Origin: Muricauda sp. SCSIO 65647
GTDB taxonomy: Bacteria; Bacteroidota; Bacteroidia; Flavobacteriales; Flavobacteriaceae
Length of the DNA stretch: 64,000 nt
Assembly: GCF_021534965.1 (NCBI RefSeq)
Contig: NZ_CP091037.1
Location: 62,001 to 126,000 of the forward strand
Reading direction: 5' to 3'
The notes beneath the pieces were generated by a model. The model was not told the DNA's origin and searched no databases. It worked only from the letters and a program-made list of their open reading frames with translations. Position numbers and translations under genes: made by a program. Below are positions 44,493-52,677 of the stretch, one piece after another; within the stretch, counting starts at the first letter, position 1, and each line of letters opens with the position of its first letter.

Positions 44493-46700
44493 TTGTCTCT
44501 AGATCACCGACCGATAAAGTTCCACTATCTGAAATGGGCGTTGCTGTTTTCCGTTGTAATGGGATATGTTCCGCTTCAGGCACAGACCAGGCCCTCGTTC
44601 AAAGCGGGACAGCTTACCCAACCGCTACAATTTGACGGTATCTTGAACGAGACCGATTGGCAGAACGCCCCTGTTTTGAACACCTTCAAAACAACCGTTC
44701 CCGAAGAGGGCGGCACTCCTTCGCAAACTACTAAGGTACAGGTCATTGCAGATACCAGAACAGTAGTGATTGGAATTACCTGCAATGACACCAATCCCAA
44801 CGGAATCATCCGTTTTTCAAAACTGCGGGATGCCGATATTTCAGAAGAAGACCATGTCAAGGTGGTCATAGACCCCTTTCTCGACGGGCAATCGGGCTAT
44901 ATTTTTGCCGTAAACGCCCTTGCGGCCCGTTACGATGCGCTGGTCTCGAACCGGGGGGAGTCTGAGAACGAGGACTGGGATGCCGTCTGGGACGCCAAAA
45001 CACAGATCACCGATAAAGGTTGGTCAGCCGAAATCGTGATCCCCATACAGAGCATTGCCTTCAAAAGGGGAATCTCAGAATGGGGCTTCAATGTCGAACG
45101 GCGCATACAGCGCAATTTAGAAACCATTCGCTGGGCCAATGTAAAACGCGACCAATGGCTCATACAGACCAGTAGGGCCGGCCTGGTCACGGGGCTTCCT
45201 GAGTTCAATTACGGACTCGGGCTCAATGTACGGCCCTCCTTGATCGGCAACCTCAACCAAATCGGTGAAGAGGGTGCCGCCGTGCTCGATCCCACCTATA
45301 GCTTGGATGCCAACCAGCGCATCGGTCCCAATGTATTGGCCACCTTCACCGTGAAGACCGATTTTGGGGAGACCGAGGTCGATACCCGCCAGACGAACCT
45401 CACCCGTTTTCCGCTGTTCTTTCCTGAAAAGCGTACCTTTTTTTTAGAGGGTTCCGACATTTTTGAATTTGGCTTTGGCACGGGCCAAAGCACCGTCATT
45501 CCCTTCTTCAGCCGTAGAATTGGCCTTCGCGACGATATTCAGGTACCTGTCATCGGCGGCACCAAACTGAATGGAAGGATCGGCAAGACCGCTTTCGGGG
45601 GCTTGGGCATACGTACCGATGATTTTCAATTGGAAGGCGATAGTTTTGAGGCCACCAATATGGGCGTCGTTCGGGTGCGCAGAAATGTGCTGAAAGAGAG
45701 TTCGGTGGGCTTTATTGCCACCACCGGCGATCCCTTGGGGCGCGAAAACAGTTGGATGACCGGGGGCGATTTCACCTTTCAGACCACCCGGTTCAAGGGC
45801 GACAAGAACTTTTTGGTGGGCGGTTGGGCGATGCTCACCAATCGGGCCGACCTGACCGATGACCGTTCTGCCTTTGGTTTTAAGATCGACTACCCCAATG
45901 ACCGATGGGACATTGCCCTCACCTATGCCCGTTTTGGAGAGGATTTCGACCCCTCCCTCAGTTTTGTGCCCAGGCAAGGGGTACACTTTATCCGTGGTGG
46001 GGCCACCTTTGCCCCAAGGCCAAAAACACCCTGGCTCAGACAGATGTTCCATCAGTTTTTTGTGACTTATGTACAAAATATCAACGGACCCTGGCAGTCG
46101 TACAGCGTGTTCACCGCCCCCATCAACTGGCGGCTCGAAAGTGGCGACCGCGTAGAGGGCAATGTAAGGCCCGTGGGCGAAAACATTCTCGAGCCCTTCG
46201 ATATTGCCGAGGGGGTCACCATTCCCGTGGGGGAATACAATTTTATGCGTTACCGCCTAGAAATGGAATTTGCGCGAAAACGCCGTTTAAGCGGACAGGC
46301 CACTTGGTGGTTCGGTAGTTTTTATGAGGGCACGTTAGATGAATTTGAGCTTGAGCTCAACTGGAACCCCAGCGCCTTGCTAGCCTTTGAGTTCAGTGGT
46401 CTGCACAACCGTGGTCGATTGCCCTTCGGGGATTTTGACCAGACCTTGGCGGGCCTTCGGGTACGGTTCAATGTCACCTCTAACCTGCAATTGAACAGCT
46501 ATTTGCAATACGATACTGACAGTCGCATCTTGGGCCTGAACGCCCGTATTCACTGGATTTTCTCACCCCTTGGCGATGTGTTTCTGGTGTTCAACAACAA
46601 CACCCTCAACCAAATGAACGGCATGGACCCCATGGGCCAACGATGGGCCCTGCAAAACCGACAAATCCTTCTAAAAATCCGCTATAATTTTAGGTTATAG
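44493..46700 (+). CDS. DUF5916 outer-membrane protein with CBM9-like N-terminal domain
   Basis: 735 residues. A signal peptide ends near PLQAQ; a carbohydrate-binding family 9-like domain (LQFDGILNETDWQNAP ... DDIQV region, residues ~35-230) is followed by a ~480-residue beta-barrel with the DUF5916 pattern (FFPEKRTFFLEGSDIFEFGFG ... ). The barrel probably sits in the outer membrane. The start is a TTG at 44493; no ATG precedes the signal peptide, so the exact start is uncertain. Ligand unknown. A heptanucleotide array begins within ~10 bp of the stop. Confidence 0.85.
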   Translation: MSLDHRPIKFHYLKWALLFSVVMGYVPLQAQTRPSFKAGQLTQPLQFDGILNETDWQNAPVLNTFKTTVPEEGGTPSQTTKVQVIADTRTVVIGITCNDTNPNGIIRFSKLRDADISEEDHVKVVIDPFLDGQSGYIFAVNALAARYDALVSNRGESENEDWDAVWDAKTQITDKGWSAEIVIPIQSIAFKRGISEWGFNVERRIQRNLETIRWANVKRDQWLIQTSRAGLVTGLPEFNYGLGLNVRPSLIGNLNQIGEEGAAVLDPTYSLDANQRIGPNVLATFTVKTDFGETEVDTRQTNLTRFPLFFPEKRTFFLEGSDIFEFGFGTGQSTVIPFFSRRIGLRDDIQVPVIGGTKLNGRIGKTAFGGLGIRTDDFQLEGDSFEATNMGVVRVRRNVLKESSVGFIATTGDPLGRENSWMTGGDFTFQTTRFKGDKNFLVGGWAMLTNRADLTDDRSAFGFKIDYPNDRWDIALTYARFGEDFDPSLSFVPRQGVHFIRGGATFAPRPKTPWLRQMFHQFFVTYVQNINGPWQSYSVFTAPINWRLESGDRVEGNVRPVGENILEPFDIAEGVTIPVGEYNFMRYRLEMEFARKRRLSGQATWWFGSFYEGTLDEFELELNWNPSALLAFEFSGLHNRGRLPFGDFDQTLAGLRVRFNVTSNLQLNSYLQYDTDSRILGLNARIHWIFSPLGDVFLVFNNNTLNQMNGMDPMGQRWALQNRQILLKIRYNFRL

Positions 46701-46707
46701 GCTTATC

Positions 46708-47360
46708 CTTTTATTCTTAGACGTTAGACGGTAGTCGGTAGTCGTTAGGTAAGGACCATTAACCTTGAACCTTGAACTCATAACTTTTAACTCCTAACTA
46801 GGCATCGCGCATCGCGCACCAAGCATCTTTTCAAAATGAGCACAGCGATTGAGGAATCCATAAAGATGTAGATTTCTCACCCTAATGGGTTCGAAATGAC
46901 ATGGGGACTTTTGCCCATACCTCCATTTATTCTTAGACGTTAGACGGTAGTCGGTAGTCGTTAGGTAAGTACCATTGACCATTAACCATTCACCCTTTAC
47001 CCTCAACTACTAACTAATAACTATTAACTAATAACCATTAACCTTGAACCTTGAACTCATAACTTTTAACTCATAACCCTTATCCCTTTATTCTTAGACG
47101 CTAGACGGTAGTCGGTAGTCGTTAGGTAAGGACCATTAACCTTGAACCATGAACTCATAACTTTTAACTCATAACCCTTATCCCTTTATTCTTAGACGCT
47201 AGACATTAGTCGTTAGTCATTAGGTAAGGACCATTGACCATTAACCATTAACCATTCACCCTTTACCCTCAACTACTAACTAATAACCATTAACCTTGAA
47301 CCTTAAACCTTGAACTCTAAACTCTAAACTCTAAACTCTTAACTTTTAACTATTAACCAA
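46708..47360. repeat. Heptanucleotide array with higher-order repeats
   Basis: Fills most of the 0.75-kb gap between the DUF5916 and amidohydrolase genes. TTATTC starts at 46711, 46927, 47088 and 47186; the last two intervals are 161 (23 units) and 98 bp (14 units), while the first contains a palindromic element. Same unit vocabulary as the 42.9-43.5 kb array, including AGACGGT, AGTCGGT, AGTCGTT. Confidence 0.92.
46824..46901. repeat. 78-bp palindromic element, copy 3
   Basis: Matches copies 1 and 2 from GAGCACAGCGATTGAGGAAT to CGAAATGACA, with a degenerate left end and a one-base change in the right loop (ACCCTAATGGGT). It is nested in the array. Confidence 0.78.
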
Positions 47361-47382
47361 GCACAGCGATTGAGGAATCTAT
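47361..47382. repeat. Half copy of the palindromic element
   Basis: GCACAGCGATTGAGGAATCT is the left hairpin half of the element, joined directly to the end of the array and about 70 bp upstream of the amidohydrolase start. The right half is absent. Confidence 0.65.
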
Positions 47383-47453
47383 CGGAATTTCCACACTCAA
47401 AAGAATTTCACTACTTTAGGGTACTTCCCTCACCCATCCCTAACAAACACAAA

Positions 47454-48743
47454 ATGAGATCGCTCCGATACTTTCTGTCCGCACTGTTCTTTTGCACCCT
47501 CACCATCCATCTCGTGGCACAAGACGGCCGTACCGCCATTCTGGTCGAAAAAATGGTCGATGTGGTAGCCGGCAAGCTCATTGAAAACAAGACGATCGTT
47601 GTAGAGGGCGGTAACATCACGGACATCCTTTCAGGAAAAAGCACCAAAAACTACGATACCCTCATAGACCTCTCTGGTTATACGGTACTTCCCGGACTTA
47701 TCGATTGTCACACCCACCTGACCGATGCCAGCTATGACAAATCCATCGATGTATATGAGACCCCCATTGCCGCATGGGGCATTCTAGGGGTTATTCATGC
47801 CAAGGCAACCCTTGAAGCGGGCTTTACCACCGTGCGGGACGTGGGTGGGGATTTTTACGCCGATGTGGCCCTGCGCGATGCCATCAACAAGCACTGGGTA
47901 CCCGGACCGCGTATGTTCGTGAGTGGAAAGGCCCTGACCATAACAGGAGGCCACGGTCATTGGGCCAATTGGATGGCCCCCCAGTTCGATGTGCTCCCCA
48001 ATCCGGGGAATCCTGTGGACGGCGTGGATGAAGTACTCAAAAGAACAAGAACACTTATCAGAAACAATGTCGATTTGATAAAGATCAATGCCACGGGCGG
48101 CTTTGGTTCGTCACGCTCGTTGCCGGGGGCATCTTCTTTCTCGATAGAGGAGATGAAAACCGCCGTCGATGAGGCCAACAAACGTGGACTCAGGGTAGCG
48201 GCACATGCCCATGGGACCGATGGCATCAAAAATGCGATTGCCGCCGGGGTGCACTCCATTGAGCATGGCACCTTTCTGAACGAAGAATCCATTCAGCTAT
48301 TGAAAGCCAACGACATCTTTCTGGTGATGGACCTCTTGGCCGCTTACGCCTCGTTGATCGAACAAAATGAGGACATCAGTGACAAGGGGATGAACATGAA
48401 CAACCGAGAAGCCTATGATGACTTCGCGGCAAACTTTAAAAAGGCACATGAAGCGGGGGTAAAAATGGCCTTTGGTACCGATGCCTCCATCTTTAGGCAC
48501 GGGCGAAATGCCGAACAGTTCAAACTGATGCACGATGCGGGCATGAGGCCCGATGACATTCTCAGAACGGCCACGATAAACGCCGCGGCACTTATCGGTA
48601 TCGAAAAACGAACGGGTAGTTTGGAAAAGGGCAAATGGGCAGACCTGATCGCGGTCAAGGGCGATCCTTTGCAACAAATTGAGGTATTGGAAAAAGTGCA
48701 TTTTGTGATGAAAGCGGGCAAGGTCTACAAAACTCCGGAATAG
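47454..48743 (+). CDS. Exported amidohydrolase-family protein
   Basis: 429 residues from the ATG of MRSLRYFLSALFF, whose first ~22 residues are a signal peptide. Amidohydrolase fold: metal ligands in DCHTHLTDA (H86, H88), further His in AAHAHGTDG and SIEHGT, and Asp in FGTDASIF. The closest family is the periplasmic imidazolonepropionase/Xaa-Pro dipeptidase-like group (sometimes called prolidase-type). The natural substrate cannot be read from sequence. It stands alone between two repeat regions. Confidence 0.88.
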   Translation: MRSLRYFLSALFFCTLTIHLVAQDGRTAILVEKMVDVVAGKLIENKTIVVEGGNITDILSGKSTKNYDTLIDLSGYTVLPGLIDCHTHLTDASYDKSIDVYETPIAAWGILGVIHAKATLEAGFTTVRDVGGDFYADVALRDAINKHWVPGPRMFVSGKALTITGGHGHWANWMAPQFDVLPNPGNPVDGVDEVLKRTRTLIRNNVDLIKINATGGFGSSRSLPGASSFSIEEMKTAVDEANKRGLRVAAHAHGTDGIKNAIAAGVHSIEHGTFLNEESIQLLKANDIFLVMDLLAAYASLIEQNEDISDKGMNMNNREAYDDFAANFKKAHEAGVKMAFGTDASIFRHGRNAEQFKLMHDAGMRPDDILRTATINAAALIGIEKRTGSLEKGKWADLIAVKGDPLQQIEVLEKVHFVMKAGKVYKTPE

Positions 48744-48748
48744 CCCTA

Positions 48749-48820
48749 TTGAGGGAATCTTGCGCTTTTTCTAGATTTCTCATTTACGCCTGCCTGCCGT
48801 CAGGCAGGTTCGAAATGACA
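48749..48820. repeat. Palindromic element variant with CCTGCCTG/CAGGCAGG stem
   Basis: AGATTTCTC ... CGAAATGACA are the same ends as in the 78-bp element, but the inner stem is an 8-bp CCTGCCTG / CAGGCAGG with loop CCGT (48789-48808). A trace of the left half (TTGAGGGAATCT) is at 48749-48760. This variant is the closest match to the insertion in purL. Confidence 0.78.
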
Positions 48821-48835
48821 TTGGGGGGTTGCTAT

Positions 48836-49070
48836 TCTTAGACGCTGGGCGCTAGACGTTGGTCGTTAGCTATTGACCATCAACCTTGAACCTTGAACTC
48901 ATAACTCATAACTCTTAACTCTTAATTCATAACTCTTAATTCATAACTCTCAACTCATAACTTTTAACTCTCAACCAACCATCGCGCATCGAGCACCAAA
49001 CATCAAACACCGAGCACCAAACACCCAACACCCTTCACTTCCAACTTCTATCTTCTACCTTCCGAACTCC
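48836..49070. repeat. Heptanucleotide array
   Basis: Between the element variant and the AT-rich cassette. Units include GACGCTG, GGCGCTA, TTGACCA, TCAACCT, TGAACTC, ATAACTC, TTAATTC, then CATCGCG, AACATCA, AACACCG, AACACCC. The remaining ~170 bp up to the next gene are AT-rich and show nothing recognised. Confidence 0.85.
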
Positions 49071-49243
49071 TAAAACCCCTTTAACATCTCGAAAGAATTT
49101 CCTACATTTAGATGCTCTTCTTCTTTACCTAGCCTATTTTTAAAAGAGATTATAATAAGTGTTATTATACAGAAAATATTTCAGGGTATACTAACATTTC
49201 ATGGTTTTATATTATAGGTTGGCAGTAATCAAAAAATAACAAC

Positions 49244-50203
49244 ATGTCAGAAAATAAAAATTTGAAATTAAGATTTAAATTAAAAGAACTTGAATTTGAA
49301 ATTGAGGGAAACGAAAGAACAGTCAAAGCAGAATTTGAAAATTTTAAAGATTTTGTAACCAATGACATTCTGCCGCAGATTAATAAAGTATCAAGTGCCC
49401 CCGAAACTTCAGAATTAGAATCTAGACCTCTTGCATTGGACCAGGCCCCAGATATAGATTTAGAAGACACTTCAGACTTTCCGATTTTGAAAGAATTAGT
49501 ATACAAAGATCTACCAAAAAACGAGAAAGAATGGGTATTGGTTTACTGTTTTTATGCGTCCGCGTTTGGTTCCAAGTCCTTCACCCGAGATGATATTTCC
49601 ACACTCTACGAAAGTTCTAATCGAAAGTCTGATGAAACTGTTAAACGTCTTTCAAGGAACGTTAGGAGTATTTTGAATAAAGATTATATTAAAATGATAA
49701 ATGATGAGGAATATATCATAAAACCTGAAGGAATCAAACAAGCGAAATTAATTCTTGAAGGAAAATCTAATGCAAGAGCTTCTTACAAGAATACAAGCAA
49801 AAAACCCAAAGGAGTCAAAGAAGCTAAATCTTTAAGTAAGCCAAAGCCCAGTTCAAAAAAGCAGGATTTCAAATTAGATCGGAATCTGAACCTTAGACCT
49901 GAAGGAGAACAAAGTCTTAAGGAGTTCTCGGAGAGTTTTGAAATCAATTCCGCTCCTGAACGTATTCTTGTAATTGTTTACTATTTAAAAGAGATCTTAC
50001 AGATGGACAATGTCAATACTAATCATATCTATACAGCTTTTGATAAATTAAATGTTCGAGTGCCAAAGAGTCTTTATCAGCTTATAAGTGATACTAAGAA
50101 TAAAAATGGTTGGCTTGAATTTGATTCAATGGACGACATTGCTATGTCAATTCAAGGTAGGAATGCCATTAAATATGACCTTCCAAAGACGCGAATTAAA
50201 TGA
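49244..50203 (+). CDS. AT-rich cassette gene 1, tandem winged-helix-like protein
   Basis: 319 residues. A short N-terminal segment (KLRFKLKELEFEIEGNERTV, 5-24) is followed by two related modules: residues ~80-180 (EWVLVYCFYASAF ... KDYIKMI ... EYIIKPEGIKQA) and ~225-319 (ERILVIVYYLKEIL ... KNGWLEFD ... IQGRNAIKYDL), joined by a basic linker. Each looks like a winged helix ending in 'G.....I/L'. No enzymatic motif. Codon use is clearly AT-rich compared with the neighbours. It overlaps gene 2 by 4 bp (ATGA). I do not recognise the family; a regulatory or defence role would be a guess. Confidence 0.7.
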   Translation: MSENKNLKLRFKLKELEFEIEGNERTVKAEFENFKDFVTNDILPQINKVSSAPETSELESRPLALDQAPDIDLEDTSDFPILKELVYKDLPKNEKEWVLVYCFYASAFGSKSFTRDDISTLYESSNRKSDETVKRLSRNVRSILNKDYIKMINDEEYIIKPEGIKQAKLILEGKSNARASYKNTSKKPKGVKEAKSLSKPKPSSKKQDFKLDRNLNLRPEGEQSLKEFSESFEINSAPERILVIVYYLKEILQMDNVNTNHIYTAFDKLNVRVPKSLYQLISDTKNKNGWLEFDSMDDIAMSIQGRNAIKYDLPKTRIK

Positions 50204-50943
50204 GAGAATTAGAAACATTCATTGAAAAAGTTGAAAACTTTGACCAGCTTTCCTCAAGTACTCAAATTGACTTTTTCGCCTACTTTTTACTAATCGAACA
50301 AAAAAATGATGGTTTTATCGCAAAGGAAATCTCCGATTGTTTTGATGCTCTTCACCTTCCACCTTATTCTAATGTTCCTTCCTATTTGTCCTCGAAAGCT
50401 AAGGGTAAGAACAAGAAGTTTATTAAAAAAAATAGTAGCCGGTATTATATTGAGCGGAAATTCAAACAAAAATTAGACGAACATATTGGAATTCCAACTC
50501 TTCCGTCAAATGTACACTCTGATTTCTTTCCAATAGAATTATTTGACAATACAAGAGGGTATTTAAAAACAATTGCGAATCAAGCCTTGGCGAGCTATAA
50601 TAAAGGAATTTATGACGGTTGTTCAGTCCTAACTCGTAAACTGATTGAAATTCTTATTATTGAATGTTTTGAAAGACACGGAAGTGACAATTTGATTAAG
50701 AATTCGCATGGGAACTTCTATTATCTGAGCGACTTAATTACGGAATTCTTGAAGGAACCATCATGGAATATCGGCAGGAATGCAAAAAGAAGTCTGCCCA
50801 AAATCAAAAATATTGGAGACAAATCAGCTCATAACAGAAGATACATTGCAAGGAAAAAAGACTTAGAATATATAAAAGAAAACGTCAGAACAGTTATTGA
50901 AGAGTTGATACATTTAATTGACTATGAAAATTGGAAGAAATAG
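50200..50943 (+). CDS. AT-rich cassette gene 2, winged-helix-like plus DUF4145/HEPN-like protein
   Basis: 247 residues. The N-terminal ~90 residues (QIDFFAYFLLIEQKNDGFIA ... SDCFDALHLPPYSNVPSYLSS ... YYIERKFKQKL) repeat the module seen twice in gene 1. The C-terminal ~120 residues are helical and end with LPKIKNIGDKSAHNRRYI, which resembles the 'GN.aaH' signature of DUF4145, a HEPN-like family. The strict HEPN Rx4-6H catalytic pair is not certain. The start overlaps gene 1's stop (ATGA), so the products are made together and probably form a complex. Confidence 0.7.
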   Translation: MRELETFIEKVENFDQLSSSTQIDFFAYFLLIEQKNDGFIAKEISDCFDALHLPPYSNVPSYLSSKAKGKNKKFIKKNSSRYYIERKFKQKLDEHIGIPTLPSNVHSDFFPIELFDNTRGYLKTIANQALASYNKGIYDGCSVLTRKLIEILIIECFERHGSDNLIKNSHGNFYYLSDLITEFLKEPSWNIGRNAKRSLPKIKNIGDKSAHNRRYIARKKDLEYIKENVRTVIEELIHLIDYENWKK

Positions 50944-51024
50944 ATGATAGAAAGAAAATCAGAATTAATAAAAGGCGTGAAACCTATTTAAGGTTTGACT
51001 TCGAGTACCCCGCTCCCGCTCGTC

Positions 51025-51039
51025 TCTGCCAAAGGCAGA
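51025..51039. other. Hairpin in the gap after the AT-rich cassette
   Basis: TCTGCC / GGCAGA with AAA loop, in a 200-bp GC-richer remnant between the cassette and the arsR promoter. No T-run follows, so it is not a typical terminator; it may be a decayed palindromic element or a boundary scar. Confidence 0.35.
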
Positions 51040-51109
51040 CAAGTCCGACAAGTGGTCAACCCTAGTCTTTCCCATTAACTCACCTTAAGCTATTAAGTCC
51101 CAAAAAAAA

Positions 51110-51156
51110 CTTGCGCAAGCAAAAACTTGCTTATATATTTGCAAGCAAACACTTGC
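51110..51156 (+). promoter_or_regulatory. Promoter with overlapping CTTGC/GCAAG operator for arsR operon
   Basis: Half-sites: CTTGCGCAAG (51110-51119), CTTGC (51126-51130), GCAAG (51141-51145) and CTTGC (51152-51156). The middle two form an inverted repeat with 10-bp spacer that contains the -7 box TATATTTG (51134-51141), a perfect TAnnTTTG. A TTG at 51111-51113 is 20 bp upstream and may be the -33 box. The site fits autorepression by the ArsR protein encoded immediately downstream. Confidence 0.72.
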
Positions 51157-51159
51157 GTT

Positions 51160-51507
51160 TTGAGAAGAGATATATTCAATGCCATTGCCGACCCCACCCG
51201 AAGGGGTATCTTATTGTCCCTCTCCCATGAACCCCAGAAGGTCAATGCGCTGGCCGAAAAGTTCGACATGACCCGACAGGCGGTATCCCTCCATATCAAA
51301 TACCTGCAAGAGTGCGGGGTAATCAGCATTACCAAAGAGGGCCGGGAGCGCCATTGCCAGCTTGAGGCCGAAAAACTGGCCGAAGTGGCCGATTGGCTGG
51401 CACCCTTCAGGCAACTGTGGACCCAAAAATTCAACCAATTAGATCAGCTGTTGACCGAACTGCAGGCAACACCCAAAAACAACCCAGACAAACCAACGAT
51501 AAAATGA
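51160..51507 (+). CDS. ArsR-family transcriptional repressor
   Basis: 115 residues from a TTG start (MRRDIFNAIADPTRRGIL), the classical opening of the ArsR subgroup found with SRPBCC (AHSA1) genes. The winged helix is VNALAEKFDMTRQAVSLHIKYL with the recognition helix after TRQAV. No metal-binding Cys cluster is present, so it is likely not a metal sensor. The TTG lies 10-15 bp after the promoter, so the leader is very short. It overlaps the first SRPBCC gene by 4 bp (ATGA). Confidence 0.88.
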   Translation: MRRDIFNAIADPTRRGILLSLSHEPQKVNALAEKFDMTRQAVSLHIKYLQECGVISITKEGRERHCQLEAEKLAEVADWLAPFRQLWTQKFNQLDQLLTELQATPKNNPDKPTIK

Positions 51508-51944
51508 AAAACCAACCCCTTATCGTGGAACAAGAGTTCAATGCCCCCATCGCATTGGTATGGCGGGCCCTTACCGAAACAGAATTGATGAAAAAGTGGT
51601 ATTTTGATATCGCCGGCTTCGAGCCCAAAGTGGGCTGCAAGTTCCATTTTGAAGGGGGCCAAGAAGACAAGCGCTATGTGCATCGATGCGAGGTGTTGGA
51701 GGTCATTCCCCAGAAAAAGCTCAAGTACTCGTGGACCTACGAAGGCTATGAGGGACTGTCGTTTGTGACCTTTGAACTATCTTCACTTGGTGAAAAGACC
51801 AAGGTAACGCTGACACACGAAGGCCTTGAAACCTTTACGAATCCTGACTTCAAAAGGGAAAACTTTGTGGGTGGTTGGGAGTATCTGATCCATATCTCGC
51901 TAAAAGAGTATCTCGAACACGGCAAGGCGCTGCGAAACTGGTAA
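51504..51944 (+). CDS. SRPBCC (AHSA1-like) domain protein
   Basis: 146 residues from the ATG of MKNQPLIVEQEFNAP. The fold is the START/Bet v1-like SRPBCC: VEQEFNAPIALVWRALTETELMKKWYF, then FHFEGGQEDKRYVHRCEVLEVIP and LTHEGLETF. Its AHSA1 subfamily binds hydrophobic ligands or Hsp90 in eukaryotes; bacterial members are almost always partnered with ArsR. The 4-bp overlap with arsR and shared promoter show a single operon. Ligand unknown. Confidence 0.88.
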   Translation: MKNQPLIVEQEFNAPIALVWRALTETELMKKWYFDIAGFEPKVGCKFHFEGGQEDKRYVHRCEVLEVIPQKKLKYSWTYEGYEGLSFVTFELSSLGEKTKVTLTHEGLETFTNPDFKRENFVGGWEYLIHISLKEYLEHGKALRNW

Positions 51945-51974
51945 TGACAAGAATAGTATTAAAATAACGGACCT

Positions 51975-52547
51975 ATGAGATATCTAAAGTACACCCTCGG
52001 CATTATTGTTCTCTTGTTTATTGTATTTCTACTCATCGGACTCCTCAAACCCGAAGTGTCTTATGACGCTGAGATAACGGTCGACAAACCCTTGGCCGAA
52101 TCTTGGGCAGTGACCCAAGATGAGGAGAAATTGGCGGCATGGCTACCTGGATTCCAAAAAATTGAACATCTCAGTGGCACCCCCGGTACGGTGGGCGCGG
52201 TAGCCAACGTACATTTTGTAGCCGACGGAGAGCAGATGGTGATACGCGAAACGATCACCGACATTGTACCGAACGAATCCATAGCGATGACCTACGAGAA
52301 CGACTTTATGAACATGCACTATAGAATGGCGATGACCGCCGTTGAGGGCAAGACAAAAATCAGTTCACGTTCCACTGCCTGGGGCAATGGCATGTTCGCC
52401 AAATCGATGATGGCCTTTATGGGAAGGGGCTTCAAAGCACAGGAAGAAACGAATCTTGCCAATCTCAAGAAAACGATCGAAGAGAATACGAAGAACTATT
52501 TCCCAGTCGAGGAAGAAGTCATCGAAGCCAGCGAAGCACAACAGTAA
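51975..52547 (+). CDS. Membrane-anchored SRPBCC protein
   Basis: 190 residues. One N-terminal membrane helix (about 5-24, LKYTLGIIVLLFIVFLLIGLL) is followed by an SRPBCC/polyketide-cyclase-like domain (EITVDKPLAESWAVTQDEEKLAAWL). Probably periplasmic face or anchored lipid-binding protein. It lies 30 bp after the first SRPBCC gene and is the last gene of the arsR operon. Confidence 0.8.
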   Translation: MRYLKYTLGIIVLLFIVFLLIGLLKPEVSYDAEITVDKPLAESWAVTQDEEKLAAWLPGFQKIEHLSGTPGTVGAVANVHFVADGEQMVIRETITDIVPNESIAMTYENDFMNMHYRMAMTAVEGKTKISSRSTAWGNGMFAKSMMAFMGRGFKAQEETNLANLKKTIEENTKNYFPVEEEVIEASEAQQ

Positions 52548-52613
52548 ACAGGTCCCTCGACCCTGTAGATTGAATATATCAACAACCGCCGTTGACAACT
52601 CCCCCATCGGCGA

Positions 52614-52644
52614 CTTTTAAATCGGTGCAAAAACCGTAAATTTG
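52614..52644 (+). promoter_or_regulatory. Promoter of purL
   Basis: A TTTT -33-like box at 52614 and the -7 box TAAATTTG at 52637-52644 (exact TAnnTTTG) with a 19-bp spacer. It lies 33 bp before the purL ATG. No purine riboswitch is visible in the short leader. Confidence 0.55.
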
Positions 52645-52677
52645 CACTTTCTTGAACCGTTCAACAGAAAGGCTGAT

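Noticed and set aside
44493-44495. A possible -7 box (TAACTTTT) overlapping the TTG start of the DUF5916 gene
   Set aside because: It does not match TAnnTTTG exactly, and moving the start downstream would cut the signal peptide.
51025-51039. Rho-independent terminator after the AT-rich cassette
   Set aside because: The hairpin has no following T-run; it is listed only as a hairpin.
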